From Osedax fenrisi (lineage: Eukaryota > Annelida > Polychaeta > Sabellida > Siboglinidae), in the NCBI GenBank assembly GCA_964019155.1, contig OZ025241.1:26383059-26447058 (forward strand): a stretch of 64,000 bases of DNA. The letters run 5' to 3'. A program made the translations under genes and the position numbers. The notes under the pieces were generated by a model. The model worked only from the letters and a program-made list of their open reading frames with translations. It was not told where the DNA came from and did no database searches. This document shows positions 48,347-57,573 of the stretch, piece after piece (positions within the stretch are counted from its first letter, which is position 1; each line of letters opens with the position of its first letter).

Positions 48347-48740
48347 TTGTACCAATATATAGTATCTGATATTATGCTTGCTGTCAGCAGTTTACGGTAG
48401 CTTAACGCGAGCAGACGTCAACCAAATTACTTACTAGGGACTCATCCACCCTTGGGAATTGATCCATCCCATATGGGCCTTGCCAACCCGAGACCTTCGG
48501 TTTTGTTACCTCTCCTGTTTGACAACTTGCACTGTCAGATACTATATATTGATTCAACGGCTCGTATAATCCAATGTTTTATTTTTATTTTACTTCTCAG
48601 TTTATTTCTTGTTTTTTTGTATCGTGTCGTTTTGTATTACTATTATCACATTTATATATTTTGTTTATATGTTATATAATTATATGTTTATATATAATTA
48701 TAACTTAAGTTTAAAAGAAATTTCTTTATATAGGTATACC

Positions 48741-49641
48741 TAGGGTTGTTAAAAAACGCGTTTTTTATTATTGTTTGTTTAAAACATGTTTTTAACGGTT
48801 TTTTTCGTTTTTAATTGGTTTTATTCGTTTTTTATCCGTATTTTTCTGTTAAAAAAATATAAAATTATTTAAATAAAGTAGATATGTTGTTAAATAATAA
48901 AATAATATATTATCTGTATTATTAGCATTATTAAATCATATTGTCAAACTATACATTAGTATGACAATTATAATAATTATAATATTTATTTTGTTATAAC
49001 ACTGAGTATTTCTGTATTATTTAATTATTTGTTATAGACATGGAGATTGTATCACAATCTATAGATATATGTACATTATATAATTAATATTATAAAAGCT
49101 GTATGAACTTTCATATTTATATTATAATAAATTATTATAAATAATAAAGTAAAATTAGATTTCTTTTATGTTCTGATATAATAAATTATATAATAATATA
49201 TATTATGAAATTTCATATTTCTTTTATATATTAATATATTATTATTAAAAAAATATGAAAATTCATACTATTTTTTTATATAATTTTAAAAATAATATAT
49301 ATTATTATACAATTTATTATATCAAAACATAAAAGAAATTTAATTTAACTTTTAATAATAATATTATATTTGTATACACATATTTTATACATTTATTAAA
49401 TATTCATTCATTTTTCAATTATTATACAATTTATTATATCAAAAAAAAGAGCAGATAAATTATTATTTGTCAAATTGAATTTAAATTTAAATTTAAATAT
49501 TAACAATTAAATAAATATATGTATAAATGTATGTCTCTTGTTTTTTTCTGTTTTTTTCGTTTTTTATTCTATGTTTAAAACGGTTTAAAACGCGTTTAAA
49601 ACGTCTGTTTAAAACGTGTTTTTTATTAACTCACAACCCTA
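48741..49641. mobile_element. Non-autonomous hAT-like element, family A, copy 2
   Basis: It starts TAGGGTTGTTAAAAAACG and ends CTCACAACCCTA. The 8-bp target duplication GGTATACC is perfect (48733-48740 and 49642-49649). The 901-bp inside matches the copy at 29900-30860 throughout, including the AATTTAAATTTAAATTTAAA block and paired TAGATTTCTTTTATG / CATAAAAGAAAT sub-terminal boxes. It has no reading frame, so it would need transposase from another element. Confidence 0.92.
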
Positions 49642-49649
49642 GGTATACC

Positions 49650-50445
49650 TATAACCAGTAATGCAATAAACTTTTAATCTATCTATCTATATAATATTTA
49701 TAAAAAATTACATTTATATATTGATAAGAAAATATAAAACTATTACTTTATAATATTGATTTTATATTAGCTAAATATATAATTTTATTACTTTATAATT
49801 TATTTGAATTTATTTATTGTTGACTTTTCAAATGCATTTTACTCGGACTACATTTTGTTGCTATGTTTGCGTATATAAATGAGTGTTTAGATAAAAGTAT
49901 TGAAGCGATCCACCTACTTCTTTTGCTATATATAAAAAAACATATGTATGCACAATTCCAGAGAGATAATATAAAAAAATATTATAACTATCTATTGGAT
50001 TTTATAAAATTGGAGAAAAAATAAAATAAAATAAAAGTATTTTTATTATTATACATGTAAATTATATATTTTTTAATTTTATTATCTTAAGTTTATAGAT
50101 ATAAATGTCCTTTTAATACAACAAATAGCAATTTTTAAATTAAATTATGATTTTTTTCGAAACACTCAATAAACGGAGGCAATGTGTTCCCTCTATACCT
50201 GTAAATTCAGCAAAATGGCCATCCCATGGCGATATCCTCTTAAGTACGAACAACTTTAAAATCAAATTAGAATGACACTATAAGTTCTATTTTAGCAAGT
50301 TTAAAGCATGAATGTAAACTGAAACAAAATAGATTACAATCTAGACTATATTACAGTTCTATTGAATATTCATTTTAATTCTAAAAATAAATTAAATATT
50401 ATAAAATACGTGTATATAGATATTTAAAATATAACGGATGATGAC
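49650..50445. other. AT-rich sequence, no certain feature
   Basis: A minus-strand acceptor-like site at about 50203 (TTACAG) is followed by a short frame YRGNTLPPFIECFEKN, but its phase does not fit the exons upstream. Nothing firmer is seen. Confidence 0.35.
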
Positions 50446-50524
50446 TTAACACAGGGTATCATTATATCGAAGATGAAGTATTATTATTGAATATAGTTGT
50501 AGCGCTGAGTGAACCGAGTGATAC

Positions 50525-50550
50525 CGTACAGCTGAAGAACGCTCATTACT
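50525..50550 (-). CDS. Candidate 26-nt micro-exon (or start of a last exon to 50446)
   Basis: After the acceptor GGTGTTTAG the phase-0 reading is SNERSSAV plus two bases, up to a donor CG/GTATCA. Exon A at 41.9 kb starts with one base (G), and the joint codon CGG would give SNERSSAV-R-EYRYPPGY. If no donor is used, the same frame runs on to a TAA at 50446 (34 codons). Phase fits exon f upstream in either case. Evidence is only phase and reading. Confidence 0.3.
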
Positions 50551-50604
50551 CTAAACACCAGGCACTTAACACACACACAGCCATACACATAGCCCTAGTG
50601 ATAC

Positions 50605-50748
50605 CAACACATCGGCTGTAGACGAGTACTCCATCTCTTCGGAGTCAGAGCCCCCTGGTGAGCAGCGCATGACAGGGGGTGGCGAGGGGCACGACGAACT
50701 CTCCGATAGGGTGGAGTGGTCGCTGTTCTCCAGTGAGGGTAGGCCCAT
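50605..50748 (-). CDS. Ataxin-7-like gene, exon f
   Basis: A 144-nt, phase 0-0 exon lies between TCATCATTAG and GTATCACT. It reads MGLPSLENSDHSTLSESSSC, PSPPPVMRCSPGG and SDSEEMEYSSTADVL. It is serine-, proline- and acid-rich, and presumably disordered. A 36-bp minisatellite sits directly upstream in the intron. It follows exon e in phase. The first codon is ATG, so an alternative start here cannot be excluded, but the acceptor is good. Confidence 0.65.
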
Positions 50749-50751
50749 CTA

Positions 50752-51095
50752 ATGATGATACGATAGATAATGATGATGAAATAGACGATATTCATGGAAT
50801 AAGATGATAATGTAATAGATAATGTTGATGCGATAGATGATGATGATGAAATAGACGATATTTATATAATAAGATGATAATGTTGATACGATAGATAATG
50901 ATGATGAAATAGATAATGTTGATACGATAGATAATGATGATGAAATAGATAATGTTGATACGATAGATAATGATGATGAAATAGACGATATTTATACAAT
51001 AAGATGATGATGAAATAGATAATGTTGATACGATAGATAATGATGATGAAATAGACGATATTTATGCAATAAGATGATGATGATGACGATATAAC
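50752..51095. repeat. Minisatellite, unit of 36 bp (GATAATGTTGATACGATAGA...)
   Basis: Units GATAATGTTGATACGATAG + ATAATGATGATGAAATA are repeated about five times, with variant units carrying GACGATATTTAT. The unit length is a multiple of three, so long false frames appear on the minus strand. It lies within the intron between exons e and f, ending only a few bases from the exon f acceptor. Confidence 0.9.
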
Positions 51096-51398
51096 AATGT
51101 GTGAAGATGTTGGTAGTAGCATTACTATCCCTATTTACCACTGTTTAACGCATGCACTCGATTAAGGAGATATTCCAACATAATGATAGTGTACGTATAG
51201 CCAACGGGTGATATTAGGCTTTGTTATTAGGCACGCGTGTGTATTCCAGCAATAATTGCAAGAGAAGCGAGAGTGTCGTATTAGTATGTCTATTGATGAC
51301 ACAACAATACACATGTTCCCGATGCAAACATTATAACATTAGATAACGATCGCTGTTTGATGGATTATTCGTTTACAAACGCGCGCACATGTACACGC

Positions 51399-51545
51399 TA
51401 GGGGCGCTGCAAGAGGGGGGATATGCCCCCCCACTTTAAAATCTAGGGGGACCTCCTATTTATTGGTTCCTACTTTTACCACAACATTTATTTTGATTGG
51501 TTGGCCCCCCTCCCCTACATACACACCATCGTTCCTGCGCCCCTA
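51399..51545. mobile_element. hAT-like MITE, family B, copy 2
   Basis: A 147-bp element starts TAGGGGCGCTGCAA and ends CCTGCGCCCCTA. Flanks GTACACGC and GTACACGT match at 7 of 8 bases. It is inverted relative to the copy at 32368-32521. Shared inner blocks include GGGGGACCTCCTAT and GATTGGTTGG. It lies 34 bp from the end of exon e. Confidence 0.9.
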
Positions 51546-51578
51546 GTACACGTATACAGTTGAGATAGTGTGGCTAAC

Positions 51579-51719
51579 CCTCTGATCGTACTGGTGCATG
51601 TCGGCGGCGATCTCTCTGAGGTCGTTGAACTCCTTCAGCGCGACCTTCTGCATGGTTACCATGGTGTCGTACTTTAGCGTGCGTCCCGACACTGACTTCT
51701 TTAATGACTCGCTATGAAC
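51579..51719 (-). CDS. ATXN7-like: Ataxin-7-like gene, exon e: second half of SCA7 zinc domain
   Basis: A 141-nt, phase 0-0 exon lies between CATACACAG and GTTAGC. It begins VHSESLKKSVSGRTLKYDTM and continues VTMQKVALKEFNDLREIA and ADMHQYDQR. The His of VHS is the fourth metal ligand after the three Cys of exon d. V-x-GR-x3-YD follows at the same distance as in ataxin-7 (RRAV-x-GR-x3-FD). In this family the domain belongs to the Sgf73/ataxin-7 subunit that anchors the deubiquitinase module of SAGA and contacts nucleosomes. The C-terminal half is likely helical. Confidence 0.75.
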
Positions 51720-53505
51720 CTGTGTATGTGTGTGTATATATATGTATGTATGTTTATGTGTATGTGTATATGAATCTGTGTATGTTTATGTATATATGTA
51801 TGTATGTATATGAAACAACTCGTAAAACAACCCCTAAAACATCCTAGAAATAAAATATTTTTTTTATAAATGTTATCTCATTCATATGAACTATACACAT
51901 TACACATATTCTGAAAATTGTATGATATTATATTAATTATAAATGTGAAAAATATACATATTTGTTTTTTTTGGAATTTTCCTATCTATTCCCATGTTAA
52001 CTTTTTTGTAAAGTGAACATGCCCTCGCACAGCAAATATTGACCTAAATCAAAAACAAATTTTTTTTGGGTATTCTCAATACTAAAATGTTGATGAATCA
52101 TGTGAAGCAGCCGAATCCATCATCAACATCATGTCTAAAATCACTCTTACTGTACAGTAGGGTAGACCGTTTTTGAAAGTTTTGCTATCTAGCTCACAGT
52201 AGGTCATAAATATCATAATAAACATATTTATGACGTTTCATCAACAAATATTTAATATTGGTAAAAGGAAAGCACTTTAATTAAGAAATATTTGCATTTA
52301 TTTTACAATTTAAATTTCTATAAATAGAAATTTTTTCTTATGTATTTTATATATTTGTGCAAGTGCGCTTTGTCATAAAAATAAAATATTTAGCAAATAT
52401 GTGTATAAATATATTATAATATTAATAAAGTAAAAAATTATTTAAAAATTTCAAATTAATTTTATTTTTTTTTATTAACGTAATTTATTCGACTATTTTG
52501 TTGATAAATTATTTTAATTAAGGATCTTAATTTTTGATTTTAAATCTTAAATTTGTTGTGAGCCTATAATTGATATCTACGATGTATAATAATAAAAAAA
52601 TATATTTATTTTTCTAACAAAAAAATGTTTACGACTAGTTAGATCAATAAAATTGTAAAAAAAGTAAAATGCTCAATAAAAGTCATTTTTTGAATAAAAA
52701 TATGCTATTTTGATATCAATACTTATAATTTTATATTCATATAATGATGATAGTGATAATGACATATATAATATAATTTTTTTTATTATTCCATTGATAA
52801 TTTTTTTTTTCGATTTAGAAAAAATTAAAAATTAAATTAAAATTTCCGTGAAAAAAAAATTTAATTATTTTAAAAACAAAATTTATATTTTTTAAGGAGG
52901 TTTTTATATACTACATATGCTAAAAGACAATTTTTTCTTTCATATATCTGTAATTTAAATTTTTTCGTAAATTATCAATTTAAATTCTTATCTATTTTTG
53001 AATATAGTTTCGTTTTCTGAATTTTTGTCGGTTTTCAATTATTTTTTATTATTATATCCGGAATGATTAAAATGATTTATTCCGAGCGAGATGGCACTTT
53101 TATATGAAAGGAACTAAAAAGTTACCAAAACGGGCTACCCTAGTTTATCACTCTAGCAGAACACCACCGCAGTAGAGAGGTACACATGCGGTACAGGCTA
53201 ACAGTGTAGATGTTAGCTTGTAGATGTTAGCTTGTGATGTTCGTGTTGTGGGGGGCTTTAACCGGATTAGGGCGCGCTATTCGGGTAGCCAAACGGGTGG
53301 ACAGGTTGATCATGATTGTAGTGAGGTACACTCTTATTTATAATAGTGTAAACATTCTTAAAGTCATTACTTTTGTTAAGGGTATAGCACAGCATGCACA
53401 CCACAATGTATTAAGATAGCAAATAATGGCTCTATTCAAAGTTAGGCTTACAGCATTCAATTCAATGAATTGAGCTAGTTTTTTTATTCTATTAAATACA
53501 TTCAC
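51720..53505. other. Intron between exons d and e, AT-rich part
   Basis: A broken (TG/TA)n tract lies at 51722-51812, then homopolymer-rich A/T DNA to about 53100. A 14-bp tandem (TGTAGATGTTAGCT, twice) lies near 53208-53236. No gene is supported. Confidence 0.45.
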
Positions 53506-53511
53506 ATGCAC

Positions 53512-53661
53512 AATCCTATACCTCAAACTTATTCATGTGTATTATTCATATATAAATATATACATATAAAACTCTATATTTTTAAATATGTATTTTCTAT
53601 AGAAATTGATATTTTTTCAATTATACATATACAAATATTTAAATATTTGAGGTATAGGATT
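53512..53661. repeat. Short inverted repeat, 16-bp perfect arms
   Basis: AATCCTATACCTCAAA (53512-53527) pairs exactly with 53646-53661. The 118-bp inside is A/T. It may be a small MITE. Confidence 0.8.
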
Positions 53662-54840
53662 ATTTGTTTTGTATACAATGCTAACAAAATTAGTATGATA
53701 CATATAATAGTTGTTGAGTTACCTACATTTATACACCTAGTGCGAATTTATTTATTCTAAAAAGCAATTGATTTTATTTTTAAAATATATAAATGTAGTT
53801 GAAAACAACTATAAAATAAGAATAACTAATTGAATAATAATAATTTATATTATGTATAATATATGTATAATATATATAAGTATATATAATTATATATAAT
53901 ATATAGTATAAATGATATAAATAGTAATTTAAATAAAATAAAATAAATATAAAACTACAATATATATAACTAAAATAAATAATATGAATACAAATAACTA
54001 ATATGAATACAAATAACTAATAATAAAATATAATAGATATGTGTGTGAATAAAATATATATAATATTCAAATAAAGTAAGTAATATAGTAAAAGTAATAA
54101 TGAAATCAAAATCATAAACAGTAATGAAAATATAGCAAAATGCAAATAGCAGAGTTTTCAAACTAAACAAATATAGTGTCACTTATCTGCTCTCTAATTG
54201 GCCAGTATGATCACATGATATATCATTTATGTGTGCAATGATATAGAATAAATCAATGTAAACAATCTCGTTTTTATTTCATATAAATCGGCAATATATA
54301 AGTTATAAAACATTATAAACTAAAATAAAATAGTCAGGAATACTAAATAAATAATAAATAAAATAGTAATACTTTTATTTTGAATAGTATGGTCAAAAAA
54401 CTACTTTTTATGCTATTTCTAGATTGAATTCATGGCTAAAATGTTTACACATATTACAAAACACTATAATTATTAATATTATGGAACAAAAAATAAATAA
54501 AATTATTAAAAATATTTATGAATTCAACCCATTGCGTGCGTGCTGCGATATGCCCTTACATATTCACCGGAGTTTATAGTGAATTCATGTTGATCATTTA
54601 GTTTTAGACGTACGAGATGGGTATGTTGTTATTCAGCTTGTTCGAGGTAGCGCAGAAATACATTACCATAGTAACAATAACAACAATATAATAATAATGA
54701 TATTTATTAGATGACTTTGTATGTGTTATATGATTTGATTACTAGTGTATAATATTAAGTGTGTGTTGTGTGTTCCTCCTGGAGGATTTCACAATAGTAT
54801 AGGGTGCTGTGTTCTGTTGTTGTCTCTCTTTAACAATAAT
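53662..54840. other. Intron sequence, AT-rich
   Basis: No feature is seen beyond low-complexity frames. The part at 54500-54640 is slightly richer in G/C, with no open frame. Confidence 0.4.
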
Positions 54841-55072
54841 ACATACACACACACATGCTTACACATATACACACACATGCGCATGTATGCACATGTATGC
54901 ACACACACACACACATACACATCCACACACACACACATACATACCCATGCACACATATACACACACATACACATACACACACACACACATGCACATGCAC
55001 ACACACACATGCACACACTCATCCACATATACACACTCATCCACATACACACACACGCACACACACACACCT
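54841..55072. repeat. (CA)n-type microsatellite
   Basis: About 230 bp of CA repeats are broken by TGCA, ATGC and ATCC. They yield seven overlapping false frames on both strands (His-Thr and Cys-Val repeats). The tract ends 23 bp from exon d's donor. On the sense strand of the host gene it is a GT-repeat. Confidence 0.95.
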
Positions 55073-55094
55073 ACATAGATAGAGAGGTACTGAC

Positions 55095-55192
55095 CGTACA
55101 GTGAATGTCGTTCAAGCACGGGGTAGGGTTCTGGACGTCGACCACCCCGCAGTGAAAGTTAGGAATGTAGCGCGTGTGACGGTACGTGAACT
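55095..55192 (-). CDS. ATXN7-like: Ataxin-7-like gene, exon d: first half of SCA7 zinc domain
   Basis: A 98-nt exon lies between GATCTTTGCAG and GTCAGTAC. With the phase-1 G of exon c it reads E-FTYRHTRYIPNFHCGVVD and VQNPTPCLNDIHCT. Spacing is C-x10-C-x5-C, and the next exon supplies x2-H. This equals the SCA7 zinc-binding pattern (CGV-x-D ... PC-x5-C-x2-HS). The normally strong core 'TRSLTCKTHS' is changed to LNDIHCTVHS, though the ligands are kept. Both splice phases fit. I judge the ataxin-7 family as likely, but a divergent zinc domain of another family remains possible. Confidence 0.75.
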
Positions 55193-56013
55193 CTGCAAAG
55201 ATCATGAGAGAGACGGTTGTGTAAAGTAGTGGAGTGAGTCACGCGATGTGTAGACTCGTACGTATTAGTATACATTGATTATACATTGATAGATTCGCTA
55301 TGAAGGTGAATGATTTAAACTATATATTATTAAAGCGATTGATTAAATTTTAGTTATATAATCATTCTCAATATAATATGCATATAAACAATAGAATACT
55401 ATAGAATACTACAATTGTACTATTTATAGCATATATATATTTACATTTATAATGATTAATATGAATAATAATATTCTAATTATACAATTATTCACTGCAT
55501 TGCTAAATCAGACGATATTAATAAAGAGTCATTCATTTTAATTCACTGTACTATGTATTACATTACCATGTACTGCATTATAGTGCAGTATATTATTTAA
55601 ATAATACACAAAATATAGATCTACGTGATTTAGATCTTGAAATACGAATACAATAATGCAAGATGTTATTGTTAAGACTAAGAGAGCCGCCGCAATCAAG
55701 ATAGTGGTGCATAGCGATAATGGGCAAACACTATGCGAACCTATTTAATTATTTCGCTTTCGTCACTATCTAGTATTATGAATTAAAATATATCTTAACT
55801 ATACGATTATTTCTATAATGGCCGACAGGTCAGCGTATTAACAGTTACAACTAAACAGTGAATATTTTATAATTAGGCTGTAATTGTGTAGCGGATCAGA
55901 TAGTCAGTTGATACCCTACGTGGCTACAAATGTCCGTATGTCCACGCTACAACGACACCACACCCCTATTGGACTGACTGACGCGCTAGAGAGAGGCCAC
56001 ACAGATGAGCTAC
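55193..56013. other. Intron between exons c and d
   Basis: About 820 bp, without repeats I recognise. The part at 55670-55760 is moderately G/C-rich (GAGAGCCGCCGCAATC), but no splice-compatible frame was found. Confidence 0.45.
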
Positions 56014-56214
56014 CTTTATCTTCACGCTTATCTACACCGGTAGTACCGGCGTCCCGTAGTGCGTTCTCCTCGGCCACTTCCTGTTTCAGTTGACCTTTGC
56101 GCGGGTCGAGGTTAAACTCGTTGCGGGGCTTATCTTCGGCGCTGTGCTGCGGTGCTTGCTGTGGTGGTTTCTGTGGTGCTTTCAGCGTTGACTTCTGGTG
56201 AACAACTCGTGCAT
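56014..56214 (-). CDS. Ataxin-7-like gene, exon c
   Basis: A 201-nt exon lies between CTCGCATCAG and GTAGCTC. With the phase-1 base of exon b it reads D-ARVVHQKSTLKAPQKPP, QQAPQHSAEDKPRNEFN, LDPRKGQLKQEVAEENA and LRDAGTTGVDKREDK. It ends at phase 1, which fits exon d. The content is Lys-, Pro- and Gln-rich, then charged; the second half may be helical. No domain is named. Confidence 0.7.
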
Positions 56215-56451
56215 CTGATGCGAGAGAGAGGCGGGAGAGCATCTATTATTGTGTGCGATCAAGTGTGGCAGATGGTGTGGGAGATGGTATAGTGTGTGTG
56301 TGTTTGTATACGTGTGTGTGTGTGTGCGTGCGCATATATAGGATAATAGATAAGTAGGATTAATGGAACTTAGTTGGCTGTGAGTAGATCCCCATGGATA
56401 ACAAATCACTATATATATATAATATATATAATAAATAATATATTGTTATTC

Positions 56452-56739
56452 TTGTTATTGTTATTTTGATGGAGTACTTTCATCCCATCCAGGAACTTAG
56501 ATGAAGTTTTCACTTATAACCATATGGCTCTAATATCCCTTCGAAACTGCTCTCGTGTTAAGGTTATGTATAATATCCATGGTTTTAATGAGAGTCGATC
56601 ATTTATGTATACACAATTATATAAAATCACTTCTAAATATTATTATAAGACCTATTGTAATTGTCAGTACGAGGCTTGAACCCATGTCCTACTGCTTGCG
56701 TGTCTGACGCATTAGCCAACTGAGTCACACAGGCAATTA
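56452..56739 (-). mobile_element. tRNA-derived SINE, family 1, copy 3
   Basis: On the minus strand it starts near 56739 with GCCTGTGTGACTCAGTTGGC. The B box is GGGTTCAAGCC, and it ends with the CATCTAAGTTCCTGGATGG block and CAAAATAACAATAACAAG. It lies in the intron between exons b and c, in the same direction as the gene. Confidence 0.85.
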
Positions 56740-57573
56740 TATATTTATATAATATTTTTAACATCAATTATCACAGAATATTTGTTTTTCTTATGAAATT
56801 TACTATTTCTCAGTTAATAATGAACTAAATTGTTCAGTCAAATGTTCACAGTATAATTAATATTATACGTATATTGTATCTACAGGAAATTTTTGTGATT
56901 AGATATAAAGTTGATAATAAAATTTAAAAATAAATATTCACTTTGACATTTTTTACTTTTTTTAAATGCTAATATTTTCAAAAAAATATTTTCATCATTT
57001 AAAAATTCTACATAATAATTAACATAATATATATTAATATTATGCAATTTAAATTTTGTAAACATTTTAATTATTTTATGAGATTTTGAATTTTCAAAAA
57101 AAAAATGTCTAATTACATTGAAATTTAAAGACCCTTAACCCTTTTTGATGCAATCTTTTATTACTGACTTGGCTATAGAGATCACGTAATTTGGCGCGTT
57201 TTTTACTTATTTAGGCGACCTATTAATTTACTTCTAACTTTTAAACTATTAATAATAAGAATATAAAAGTAAATATCATATTAAATATAATTAAATACTG
57301 CATATACTGATTATATTTATAATTTTTAAAATTCAACTTATATATAAGTTATGTATATTTAAATATTGATATATTTTTTTTTACTATAATTTTAAACATA
57401 TTTTTATTTTATTAACTGAAATATCAATTTAAACCATATATATATATATCGTGAAAGTTGTAGATAATAACAAGAGTTCTAGATTGGTTTTTAAATTTTG
57501 AGAAAATAATAAATAGATCTTAATAAACAAGTTATAATAAATAAACCAGAATGTATATTATAGTTTTTTCTTA
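56740..57573. other. Intron sequence, AT-rich
   Basis: No feature is seen. A 61-codon minus frame here is low-complexity A/T and not credible. Confidence 0.4.

Larger units (their letters stand above)
44595..48690 (+). mobile_element. PHD-type CR1-like LINE, the best-preserved in the window
   Basis: All parts are present: ORF1 (44607-45541), a single in-frame TGA, ORF2 (45545-48346) and a 3' UTR of about 340 bp. Only three single-base frame breaks are needed to explain the interruptions: one in ORF1 near 45000, one near 47025 and one near 48065. It lies on the plus strand, opposite to the host exons on both sides. I could not find the target duplication, partly because of the TA tracts at both ends. 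Confidence 0.85.

Noticed and set aside
50862..51122. 86-codon minus frame (Tyr/His/Ser-rich repeats)
   Set aside because: It is the translation of the 36-bp minisatellite.
53234..53419. 61-codon plus frame
   Set aside because: No homology, splice sites or codon signal are seen; it probably arises by chance in the intron.
54745..55119. Several overlapping reading frames on both strands
   Set aside because: They are translations of the (CA)n tract (His-Thr or Cys-Val repeats), with no independent coding signal.
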